Shown here one piece after another: positions 1 through 7,522 of a DNA stretch of 34,016 bases. Numbering within the stretch: the first letter of the stretch is position 1; the number at the start of each line of letters is the position of its first letter. The stretch lies in the NCBI GenBank assembly GCA_021819725.1, contig JAKAQR010000024.1:1-34016 (forward strand), written 5' to 3'. The translations under genes were made by a program, and so were the position numbers. The notes under the pieces are model-generated. The model searched no databases and was not told the origin of the DNA. It saw only the letters and a list, made by a program, of their open reading frames with translations. The DNA comes from Actinomycetes bacterium. Its GTDB lineage: Bacteria > Actinomycetota > Acidimicrobiia > Acidimicrobiales > Acidimicrobiaceae.

Positions 1-92
1 AGCACACCGTTGATTCTTAGATCTCTACTCTGTTCAAAGAGATGGAGTCCGTCGACAACCTTTGGTCAACGTCATAACCAGACGCCTCGTGA

Positions 93-110
93 TGCCCTCC
101 GATAAGGGCA
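93..110. other. Short inverted repeat
   Basis: TGCCCT and AGGGCA flank a six-base spacer about 100 bp downstream of the DUF664 stop. It could form a hairpin but has no T-run on either side, so it is at best a weak terminator candidate. The rest of 1-206 shows no gene I can support. Confidence 0.25.
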
Positions 111-206
111 CGGAGCCACTTTGCTCGACACTGTGCCTCTACGCCCCAGTGGTACTACCACGTAACCAATGAGGCGCGGGATCCCTGTATTCGGCGCTCG
201 CTGGCT

Positions 207-710
207 TCAGCAGCCCACGGCATCGTCAATCATCCCTCGAATGAGATCGGCATTACCGTTGGGGAGCGAGTACTCCTCCATAAGATGTGTCAAGATCCAG
301 CGAAGACTCACTGGGTTATTCACATCGTTGCTGACCTGGTCAAGAGAGGCGAGACCGATCACCTCATTGCTCTTACGGATTTGCATCTCCAAGAGGTGCA
401 GTGAGGCAGCAGAAGAACCGAGCTTGAGATCTTCGAAGTCGGCCTCCGGGTGAACATCGTTGACGTAATAGCTTGCAGGATTACCACAAAATACCGTACT
501 GGTCCAATACAACTCAACCTCACTCATATGGCGTATGAGGCCAAGGAGCGAGAGGCGCGAGGTTGCGACGAGCTGGGTGTCACTCAGCCCTTGGCACTTG
601 AGAACAAGCGTAGTCCGGTGATAGTCAAGCCAACCCTCGAGCATGGACCATTCGTCAACATCCAATGGCGGTTCGCTTCGCCGCTCATCAATCAGATCTC
701 CGACCGCCAC
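207..710 (-). CDS. DUF664/DinB-like protein with degenerate metal site
   Basis: The protein (167 aa) resembles DUF664, a DinB/mycothiol-dependent maleylpyruvate isomerase-like four-helix fold. Family-like segments are the N-terminal LDYHRTTLVLKCQGLSD, then LLGLIRHMSEVELYW, and a C-terminal EEYSLPNGNADLIR block. In typical members this last block reads EYARHNGHADLLR, so the histidines that normally help bind metal are missing. An enzymatic role is therefore doubtful and no substrate can be named. The frame is open up to a TTG at 755, but I place the start at the GTG at 710-708 because a GGGGAGG ribosome site lies about six bases before it and the domain starts soon after. It stands alone: the next minus-strand gene ends more than 600 bp upstream. 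Family assignment is fairly sure, function unknown. Confidence 0.75.
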   Translation of the reverse strand: MAVGDLIDERRSEPPLDVDEWSMLEGWLDYHRTTLVLKCQGLSDTQLVATSRLSLLGLIRHMSEVELYWTSTVFCGNPASYYVNDVHPEADFEDLKLGSSAASLHLLEMQIRKSNEVIGLASLDQVSNDVNNPVSLRWILTHLMEEYSLPNGNADLIRGMIDDAVGC

Positions 711-1330
711 GCTCCACCTCCCCGCCAGAGCACCCGAACGAGTAGCTGCCGACAAACTCTGCTGCGGGATCGGCCTAGCTTGAGTCCGGTCGCGCGATGA
801 CCTCTCCGTGCAGCGGTCTTGACGAGGACGGCGAATCCGTAGCTACCAACATCTACCCCGGGGCATCGGAGGTGAATAACGAACGAGACTCGGCAACTGA
901 GTCCCAACGTGGATCGCGCTCTAAAAGGCCACCCAAATACCAGCTCAAGGGACTCACCACTGCTTCCTAGTGGGATGCTCCGGAAAGCGCAGCCGCTGAA
1001 CTGCCACAACAGGCACCGCCAATCTCATGACACTCCCGCTCAGATGCAAGTGCCCCCAGATGTTCACAACCCACGTCTCATTGGGACAGTACGCGAGCGC
1101 GGCTCCTTGGTCATGGTTTTCGCCCATACTGGGACTGAGCCCATCACGGCGCAAACCCCGTGGTTGTGACCTGTTTGTCTCTCTCGACGCTCGCCACCCT
1201 TCCTCTCAGGGCAGGGGGAGCAATTCAGCCTCAACTCTTCGACGCCGGTCCGCGATACCCACAACCTTGTTGTACGACGTCTACCCTCATCATGTTCGGT
1301 CGTGCAGGTCCGCAATACCGAGAAGGCGTC
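711..1330. other. Gene-poor stretch, no recognisable coding
   Basis: About 620 bp between the glycosyltransferase stop and the DUF664 start. The short frames here on both strands have compositions typical of chance frames, start without ribosome sites and resemble no family I know. No tRNA-like fold or CRISPR-like repeat is visible. It may hold decayed coding sequence or regulatory DNA; I see nothing I can name. Confidence 0.5.
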
Positions 1331-2182
1331 CTAGTTGCGAATCACTCCGGACAGGATTGTCCGCACAAGACTCAAGCCGCAGCGCAGCGCAATCCCCAAT
1401 TCCACCAGGATCAGTATTAGGCTGGACGACTGCTCGGCGGCCGCATAGGTCGCCATCGACCGATGGTGCGCAAGTACAGCCCGCAAGCGACGTTGACTAC
1501 TTGATACACCACCCACGTGGGTCACGACCGCTTCAGGCTGATAAACGATCTGATAACCCTTAATCCAGAGACGACGACAAAGATCGACATCCTCCATATA
1601 CAGCTGATACTTCGTGTCGAAACCTCCGACAGCGCGAAGTGCTTCTCTTGAGCACAATAGGCATGAACCTGAAATCCAAGGGACCACGACTGCGGACTCA
1701 GGATCAATGTCACTCATGCGATACGAACGAGTCGCAAAACTCGCCGGGGCAATCCATCCGATCGCCCCATGCCACATGGACTCCCAGAGCGAGGGGAACC
1801 GACGAAACGAAGGATAGCGTTCGCCTGCTACGTCTAGGACCTTGGGGCCAACGGCGCCGACTCGATCGCTTGTCATCATGATGTAGGCCAACGCACGAAC
1901 GGCGCCAGCATGTGGCATGACATCAGGATTCGAAACGAGTACCATCCGCTCTTCGAGCTCAGGCAATACCCGGTTGATCGCGGCACCATAGCCAAGATTT
2001 GTGCCAAAAGCCAGCTCGCGGACGCGACAGGGTCCAGTCGTCCACTCATGCCGATAGGCATGCGGCGAACCATTATCGACTACCACGACGCTGGTAATGC
2101 CCTGTATGGCAAGCTGCTCGACGAGTGGCTTCACCGGACCAGAGCGATAGACGACCACGACTGCGGCAATATCGTTGTTCAC
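1331..2182 (-). CDS. Family 2 glycosyltransferase, WbbL-like rhamnosyltransferase
   Basis: A 283 aa GT-A glycosyltransferase of family 2. The N-terminus (IAAVVVVYRSG) and VVVVDNGS near residue 35 form the nucleotide-sugar binding strand. NLGYGAAINR near 62 and VSNPDV near 83 supply the DxD-like metal-binding region. GSCLLCSREALRAVGGFDTKY and YMEDVDLCRRL (about 175-205) are the acceptor/catalytic block of WbbL-type rhamnosyltransferases. A hydrophobic C-terminal stretch (about 255-280) could associate with membrane. The GTG start overlaps the rmlD stop by four bases (GTGA), which implies translational coupling. Following rmlA, rmlB and rmlD directly, it probably transfers rhamnose from dTDP-rhamnose to a cell-wall or polysaccharide acceptor; the acceptor cannot be told. 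It is the last gene of the operon. Confidence 0.88.
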   Translation of the reverse strand: MNNDIAAVVVVYRSGPVKPLVEQLAIQGITSVVVVDNGSPHAYRHEWTTGPCRVRELAFGTNLGYGAAINRVLPELEERMVLVSNPDVMPHAGAVRALAYIMMTSDRVGAVGPKVLDVAGERYPSFRRFPSLWESMWHGAIGWIAPASFATRSYRMSDIDPESAVVVPWISGSCLLCSREALRAVGGFDTKYQLYMEDVDLCRRLWIKGYQIVYQPEAVVTHVGGVSSSQRRLRAVLAHHRSMATYAAAEQSSSLILILVELGIALRCGLSLVRTILSGVIRN

Positions 2183-3045
2183 GGGTGATCTAGGTCTCTC
2201 ACTATACGTTCCAATGCATCATGCCAATCATCGGTCGTGCGGCCGGTCGCGGCCACATACGACGACGTTGAAAGCACCGAATATGACGGTCGTGGCGCTG
2301 GATACCGGTCAGCGACCGATATCGCCTCGATCTCCGTTACCTGCCCCGGGTCTCGACCGAGCAGCCTGAGGATCCACTGCACGACTTGATACCATGAGCC
2401 TACGCCCCCATTCACAACATGGAAGCAGCCTGTGCAGCTGCTCAACATCAGCTGCACCGCAGCTTCGCTCAAATCATCTGCTACGGTAGGAGATCCCACT
2501 TGGTCTCCGACAAAGCGTAATGGTGCGCCTTCCCTGGCAAGGCGCACCACCGTCGATGCGATATTGCCGCGAGAGGCGCTCATCAACCATGCAGTCCGAA
2601 TGTTGAGATCGAAGCCCGCTCGAAGTTCCTGTTCACCTCCAAGCTTGCTTCGCCCGTAGATTCCAAGCGGATTCACCCTATCCCATTCTCGGTACGGCTG
2701 TGCCGCGTGACCATCAAAGACGTAGTCGGTGGAGAAGTTGCAGACTCGACCAGACACGGCTGCGGCTGCCTCCACGATCCAACGAACCGCAAGCGCGTTG
2801 ATGCGAAAGGCATGATCTGGTTCGAGCTCACAACGATCGACCGCTGTAAAGGCAGCAGCATTGACGACCCAGTCGGGTCGCAATGATCGAATAGCCTCGT
2901 TGACAATGGAGCGCTGGCCAATGTCAACCTCACTCGACGTAAACGCAAAGACCTCGACGGGAAGGTCGAGTCCACCCAACCGTCGTGTCAGCCGTTGACC
3001 AAGTTGACCGTTCGCCCCGAGTACGAGAAATCTCGGATGAGTCAC
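2179..3045 (-). CDS. rmlD: dTDP-4-dehydrorhamnose reductase RmlD
   Basis: The protein (288 aa) is the NAD(P)H-dependent reductase that makes dTDP-L-rhamnose from dTDP-4-keto-L-rhamnose, the last step of the pathway. It is an extended short-chain dehydrogenase. The Rossmann motif LGANGQLG lies near residues 8-15, NFSTDYVFDG carries the active-site serine region, and YGRSK is the catalytic Tyr-x3-Lys. The open frame runs upstream into rmlB, but the family N-terminus matches the GTG at 3045-3043, one base after the rmlB TGA, so I use that start. The 288 aa length is normal for RmlD. The end overlaps the glycosyltransferase start by four bases. The epimerase RmlC that makes its substrate is not in the window and is not fused here. 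Confidence 0.92.
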   Translation of the reverse strand: MTHPRFLVLGANGQLGQRLTRRLGGLDLPVEVFAFTSSEVDIGQRSIVNEAIRSLRPDWVVNAAAFTAVDRCELEPDHAFRINALAVRWIVEAAAAVSGRVCNFSTDYVFDGHAAQPYREWDRVNPLGIYGRSKLGGEQELRAGFDLNIRTAWLMSASRGNIASTVVRLAREGAPLRFVGDQVGSPTVADDLSEAAVQLMLSSCTGCFHVVNGGVGSWYQVVQWILRLLGRDPGQVTEIEAISVADRYPAPRPSYSVLSTSSYVAATGRTTDDWHDALERIVRDLDHP

Positions 3046-3046
3046 G

Positions 3047-4060
3047 TCACGACCCCGGCTGCCACGCAGCCGCCTCCTGGATAGGTGATCGTCCGAGCAA
3101 TGGGCGCCACCATGACTCGTGAGACCGATACCAAGCAATCGTCTCACGGATTCCTTGGTCGAACTGCACCCCGGGGACGAATCCTAGCTCGGTGCGGATC
3201 TTGGACGAGTCAAGCAGGTATCGTCGGTCGTGAGACGGACGATCAGGGACCGTGGTCTTGAGTACACTCGGCTTGCCCAACTCGGCCAAAATGCGGTCGG
3301 CGATGTCCTCGATCGAAAACTCCGACCCCGTACCGACATGGTAGGTTTCGCCCGAGGCACCCTTATGTAGAACAAGATCGATCGCTCGTGCATGATCGAG
3401 CACATGGATCCACTCTCGACGGTTGTCTTTTGAGGCATACAGAGGCAGTGGTTGGTCCTGGAGCGCTAGCGCGGTGAAGAGAGGAATCAACTTCTCGGGA
3501 AACTGGTACGGACCGTAGTTATTGGCGCAGTTCGTGATGCTAACCGAAAGTCCATAGGTCAGTGCATAGGCGCGTACGGCATGGTCTGCCCCAGCCTTTG
3601 ATGCGTTGTATGGCGTACGCGGCCGATAGGGAGACGATTCAGTAAAAGCATCCTCTGCATCCAGATCCAGATCTCCGTAGACCTCACAGGTCGACACGTG
3701 ATGAAATCGTGTCAGACCCCCGTAGGCACGCGCTGCCTCCAGAAGGCCTACCGTCCCCATCACGTTCGTGCGAAAGAAACGCTCCGGGTCGACGATGGCA
3801 AGCGAATTGTGCGATTCCGCAGCGAAGTTGACTACGACGTCGATCGCATACCGATCGAGTACCTCAAGAACATGACCCGTATTCGCAATGTCAGCATGCA
3901 CAAATCGGATAGCATCCTCCACGTCTGCCAGTGACTCACGGCATCCTGCGTACGTCAGGGCATCCAATACCACGATGTCATCGCCGGGATGTGCCCCAGA
4001 CCAATAGCGAACGAAGTTGGAGCCGATAAACCCGGCTCCTCCGGTCACCAACAGTTTCAC
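3047..4060 (-). CDS. rmlB: dTDP-glucose 4,6-dehydratase RmlB
   Basis: The protein (337 aa) converts dTDP-glucose to dTDP-4-keto-6-deoxyglucose using bound NAD+. The cofactor motif TGGAGFIGSNF sits at residues 6-16, YNASK carries the catalytic Tyr and Lys, and NCANNYGPYQFPEKLIP is the usual nucleotide-sugar binding block. The catalytic loop reads STCEVYG where the common form is STDEVYG: the acid aspartate is replaced by cysteine (codon TGT) while the neighbouring Glu is kept. I believe some actinobacterial RmlB-like sequences share this form, but I could not check. The GTG start is preceded by AAAGG. It lies 41 bp after rmlA and one base before rmlD, within the operon. Confidence 0.92.
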   Translation of the reverse strand: MKLLVTGGAGFIGSNFVRYWSGAHPGDDIVVLDALTYAGCRESLADVEDAIRFVHADIANTGHVLEVLDRYAIDVVVNFAAESHNSLAIVDPERFFRTNVMGTVGLLEAARAYGGLTRFHHVSTCEVYGDLDLDAEDAFTESSPYRPRTPYNASKAGADHAVRAYALTYGLSVSITNCANNYGPYQFPEKLIPLFTALALQDQPLPLYASKDNRREWIHVLDHARAIDLVLHKGASGETYHVGTGSEFSIEDIADRILAELGKPSVLKTTVPDRPSHDRRYLLDSSKIRTELGFVPGVQFDQGIRETIAWYRSHESWWRPLLGRSPIQEAAAWQPGS

Positions 4061-4101
4061 GATTCTGGCCTTTCATGCTCGGGAGTCATTGCGAGCACAG
4101 A

Positions 4102-5169
4102 CTATAGCAACTCGACCCTGGCATGATCGCCCACCACGAGCTTGGTTGCCCTCGGACGCTCGGTACGATGTCCGATCATGGCAAATTTTCCGATCACCGA
4201 ACCTTCGAGCGAGCCAACGTTGTCAACCTGGGAATCGCTCAGAATGATAGAGTTCACGATCTCCGACGAGGTAATTGTACAACGATCGCCGATGGCGGAG
4301 AATGGACCGACATAACTCGACTGCAATGATACGTCCCGGCCGATCACCGCGGGGCCCCTCACGATCGAATCAACAATCCTGGCGCCAGCTTCAATGCGCA
4401 CCAATCCTTCGACCTTTGAGTCCACCACCTCGCCCATGATCGAGGACCGGATCGCCATGAGGGCAATGCGATTCCCGTCAAGCAAAGCTTCGGGATCGCC
4501 CAGGTCCTTCCAATATCCATCGACCATCGAGGACTTGACACCATAGCCCATGGATATCAGGTGGCTGATAGCATCAGTGATCTCGAGCTCTCCCCTTGCG
4601 GACGGTGCAATCTGCGACACGGCGTCATGGATGCGACGATCGAACAGGTAAACACCGACCAATGCAAGGTCAGATGGCGGAATGTCCGGTTTTTCGACAA
4701 GGCGTAGCACCGTTCCGTCAGGTGATACCTCTGCCACTCCAAATTTGCGTGGGTCCGGGACGCGAGCAAGAAGAATTCCAGCAGCCGTCGAAGCCTCACG
4801 AGTAGCGAATCCTTCGACAATTTCTGCAATCCCGCCGACCAGAAAATTGTCTCCTAGATACATAACGAAGTCATCGTCCCCTAAGAACTCTCGAGCGATG
4901 AGCACCGCATGTGCCAGCCCGCGCGGCGCATCCTGGGAGAGGTACGTCACTTGCAGTCCGAACTCAGAGCCATCGCCAACTGCCGCTTGGACTTCGAGCG
5001 CGGTATGTCCAACTACGACCCCAACCTCATGTATACCACACTCTGCGATCGCCTCAAGGCCATAGAACAATATGGGCTTGTTGGCGATCGGGACGAGCTG
5101 CTTGGACGCCGTGTGCGTCAGGGGCCGGAGTCGTGTCCCGGATCCGCCTGCGAGGATGAGTGCCTTCAA
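4102..5169 (-). CDS. rmlA: Glucose-1-phosphate thymidylyltransferase RmlA, long form
   Basis: The protein (355 aa) forms dTDP-glucose from glucose-1-phosphate and dTTP, the first step to dTDP-rhamnose. LAGGSGTRLRPLT with a following Lys (residues 6-23) is the nucleotidyltransferase signature; MYLGDNFL and VEKPDIPPSDLALVGVYLF follow. Unlike the short RmlA of about 290 aa, it carries a C-terminal left-handed beta-helix (about 240-340; repeated I/V-G and I-x2-S hexapeptides), as in the long StrD-like RmlA forms. The start is TTG at 5169-5167 with AGGAG six bases upstream; the acyl-CoA dehydrogenase stop lies only nine bases before it, so the genes are probably cotranscribed. Confidence 0.92.
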   Translation of the reverse strand: MKALILAGGSGTRLRPLTHTASKQLVPIANKPILFYGLEAIAECGIHEVGVVVGHTALEVQAAVGDGSEFGLQVTYLSQDAPRGLAHAVLIAREFLGDDDFVMYLGDNFLVGGIAEIVEGFATREASTAAGILLARVPDPRKFGVAEVSPDGTVLRLVEKPDIPPSDLALVGVYLFDRRIHDAVSQIAPSARGELEITDAISHLISMGYGVKSSMVDGYWKDLGDPEALLDGNRIALMAIRSSIMGEVVDSKVEGLVRIEAGARIVDSIVRGPAVIGRDVSLQSSYVGPFSAIGDRCTITSSEIVNSIILSDSQVDNVGSLEGSVIGKFAMIGHRTERPRATKLVVGDHARVELL

Positions 5170-5178
5170 TTTATGCTC

Positions 5179-6318
5179 CTACGAGGTCGCAAGCCCAAGG
5201 GATCTGGCAATCACCAGTCGCTGGACCTCCGAGGTCCCCTCTCCGATCTCAAGTATCTTGGCATCACGATAGTAGCGGGCGACCGGTGATTCTTCGATGA
5301 AACCAGCTCCTCCGAAGATCTGCGTTGCATCTCGCACAATCGAGACCGCAGCTTCAGTCGCGTAGAGTTTGGCTACAGCCGCTTCTCGCTTGAATGGCTG
5401 ATGGTGGTCCTTAAGCCATGCCGCACGATAGACCAGCAGGCGTGACGCCTCCACTGCAACCTCCATGTCGGCACACTTGAAGGAGATTGCCTGGTAACGC
5501 GAGATCGGGCCCCCAAAGGCGTTTCGGTTTGCAGCGTAGGCCAACGACTCACGCAGGCACGCCTCGGCAAGACCAAGCGCGAGCGCAGCAATCGAGATAC
5601 GGCCGTCATCGAGAATGGCGAGAAACTGGGCAAAACCTCTACCGAATTCGCCAAGCAGCGCCTCGGAGCCGACCTCAACATCGTTGAGACTCAATGGATG
5701 GGTATCGGAGGCGTGCCAACCCAACTTTTTGTAGGAAGGCTCAACGACAAATCCTGGTGTTCCAGCCGGGATAATAAAACTTGAAACGCCGCCCTCTCCT
5801 CGGGCGGTCACGGTCACCAACGACGTAATTGGGGTTCCCGAGTTGGTGATATAGGCCTTGGATCCATTGATGCGGTATCCATCCCCACGACGCTCAAATT
5901 TGGTCCGTGTTGCACCGGCGTCAGAACCCCCGTCCGGTTCAGTCAGACCAAAGCCACCTAAGGCGTTTCCCGCGCACAGATCAGGCAACCACCGCTGCCT
6001 CTGTGCCTCAGTACCAAATTGATAGATGGGATTCGCGCCGAGTCCGACACCGGCTGAAAGTGTGATGGCCAGTGACGAATCACCCTTCGCGAGCTCCTCG
6101 ACGGCGATACACAATGACGTAAAATCACCGCCACCACCTCCGTAGCTCTCCGGAAAAATCATTCCAAAAAGACCAAGCCTGCCCAGTTCGCGTACCTGTT
6201 CCAGAGGAAACTCACCACGCTCGTCCCAATCCCTGGCGTTTGGCAGTACCTCAGCACCGACAAAATCGGCGACGACCTTGCGAAGCTCCTCGTGTTCTTC
6301 ACTAAACTCCACCGACAT
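5179..6318 (-). CDS. Acyl-CoA dehydrogenase
   Basis: An FAD-dependent acyl-CoA dehydrogenase (379 aa) that introduces the 2,3-double bond into an acyl-CoA and passes electrons to ETF. The three family domains are in order: N-terminal helices (SEEHEELRKVVADFV), the middle beta domain with GFGLTEPDGGSDAGA near residue 125, and the C-terminal helical domain ending in IFGGAGFIEESPVARYYRD and EIGEGTSEVQRLVIARSL. The glutamate of EGTSE matches the catalytic base of short/medium-chain enzymes. Chain-length preference cannot be read. The ATG has an ideal GAGGAGG site and directly abuts the stop of a possible upstream short ORF in the same frame. Its place at the head of a rhamnose operon is unusual; shared transcription is inferred from spacing only. 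Confidence 0.95.
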   Translation of the reverse strand: MSVEFSEEHEELRKVVADFVGAEVLPNARDWDERGEFPLEQVRELGRLGLFGMIFPESYGGGGGDFTSLCIAVEELAKGDSSLAITLSAGVGLGANPIYQFGTEAQRQRWLPDLCAGNALGGFGLTEPDGGSDAGATRTKFERRGDGYRINGSKAYITNSGTPITSLVTVTARGEGGVSSFIIPAGTPGFVVEPSYKKLGWHASDTHPLSLNDVEVGSEALLGEFGRGFAQFLAILDDGRISIAALALGLAEACLRESLAYAANRNAFGGPISRYQAISFKCADMEVAVEASRLLVYRAAWLKDHHQPFKREAAVAKLYATEAAVSIVRDATQIFGGAGFIEESPVARYYRDAKILEIGEGTSEVQRLVIARSLGLATS

Positions 6319-6456
6319 CTATTCCTCCTCAATCAAGACTTCAGTGCCGCCACCCACAACGAGTGACTCGATTGACGCCAGGCCGTTGTCCATGTCTTGC
6401 GTCCAGTCTCCAAAAAAGCATCTCGCTGTGACGCAGGCTCCTGTCACACCGGTCAA
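6319..6456 (-). CDS. Possible 45-residue protein joined stop-to-start with acyl-CoA dehydrogenase
   Basis: A short frame whose TAG stop is followed immediately, in the same frame, by the ATG of the acyl-CoA dehydrogenase. The dehydrogenase ribosome site GAGGAGG encodes its last Glu codons. From a TTG at 6456 it gives 45 residues, from a GTG at 6447 42, and from an ATG within it 24. The C-terminal half (DMDNGLASIESLVVGGGTEVLIEEE) has protein-like composition: amphipathic, glycine-rich hinge, acidic tail. I recognise no family. It could be a leader peptide for translational coupling, a small partner of the enzyme, or the tail of a lost gene. Low confidence. Confidence 0.35.
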   Translation of the reverse strand: MTGVTGACVTARCFFGDWTQDMDNGLASIESLVVGGGTEVLIEEE

Positions 6457-6645
6457 AGATCTGCCCTGGGGTGCCGGGGCCCGACTGGTGACAATGCAAT
6501 CGCGTGACCACTACCGGACGCACGTGGTCTTATGACAAGAGTCCAAAGCGTCCATGGTCGTCCGGAACAGTTCCCCCAAACCCCAAGTCGCTCGACTAGC
6601 CACTGACCACCAACAGTCCCCACCGAACATGACCACTTGTCGTAT

Positions 6646-7410
6646 TCACTCACCCAGAACTCCAAGGTGTTCCACATCGCCGACATAGAGAGCTAACTCG
6701 CCCGCAGGGGTCGACACCACCAGGCGCCCATCTTCGTCGACGCCCGTGGCAAAGCCTAGCATCTCATGCCCAGGGTATTGAATTCGCACCCGTTGATGGA
6801 TTGTTGAGCACAGCTGCCGATATGATCTGAGCACGATATCGCCACCGCCCCCGACCAAGAACGCGAGCTGGCTATCGAGTTCGCTGAGGTACAGCGCCAG
6901 ATAAGCATCGCGCAGTGCAAAGAAATCACGATCCACCAATGGCCCGACAAAATCGACAAGGCGGCCGACTCGGCGACTGTTTGGAAGCTGGGGAGCTGCA
7001 ATGAGATTGAGACCCAAACCCACTACACCCAGGTAGCCGCGTCGATCGAATACTCCGTCAACCAGAATGCCGCCCAGCTTGGTGCCATGAACCTCGATAT
7101 CGTTGGGCCACTTGAGGGAGACATCGCGAGCTCCGAGCGACCTGGCGGCGGCTACCGCGGCGTTGCCCACCGCTAATGGAAGGAGATTGATCGCATCCTG
7201 CGTCGACAAACGCACCAGGATCGAACACATCAACGCGGTTTTCGGAATGTCGTTAAAGCTTCGGTCCCGTCGACCTCTACCGTCGACCTGATGATCGGCT
7301 ACAAGCACCAGGCGCTCAAGACTGATGGAGCTCAACAGCTCTGTCATCACACGATTCGTTGAATCGATCTCATCAAGTAGGATTATCCGCCATGGAGTAG
7401 AGTTGGCCAT
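6646..7410 (-). CDS. birA: Biotin-[acyl-CoA carboxylase] ligase BirA (group I)
   Basis: The protein (254 aa) activates biotin with ATP and attaches it to the lysine of biotin carboxyl carrier domains. Motifs in order: LDEIDSTNRV near residue 10; the biotinyl-AMP loop GRGRRDRSF near 40 (usual form GRGRxGRxW, so Asp and Phe replace the common Gly and Trp); KWPNDI near 97; KLGGILVDG near 107; and a C-terminal SH3-like domain. There is no N-terminal helix-turn-helix, so it is the non-repressor type. The frame is open further upstream, but family length and N-terminus fit the ATG at 7410. It diverges from the biotin-containing carboxylase subunit gene, its likely substrate, with 112 bp between the starts. 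Confidence 0.93.
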   Translation of the reverse strand: MANSTPWRIILLDEIDSTNRVMTELLSSISLERLVLVADHQVDGRGRRDRSFNDIPKTALMCSILVRLSTQDAINLLPLAVGNAAVAAARSLGARDVSLKWPNDIEVHGTKLGGILVDGVFDRRGYLGVVGLGLNLIAAPQLPNSRRVGRLVDFVGPLVDRDFFALRDAYLALYLSELDSQLAFLVGGGGDIVLRSYRQLCSTIHQRVRIQYPGHEMLGFATGVDEDGRLVVSTPAGELALYVGDVEHLGVLGE

Positions 7411-7522
7411 GGCCTGAACCCTAGAGGGCAATGGTCGAGTGCAAGGTCTTTGGTGATCGAGGTTCGTACAACCGTGGTAGACGACGCTCGTGTCAACTGG
7501 GTCAGGAAGAAAGGTGGAGTAG

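Noticed and set aside
954..1315. Minus-strand frames in the gap considered as a transposase fragment
   Set aside because: I could not match any transposase motif with confidence, and no terminal inverted repeats were seen.
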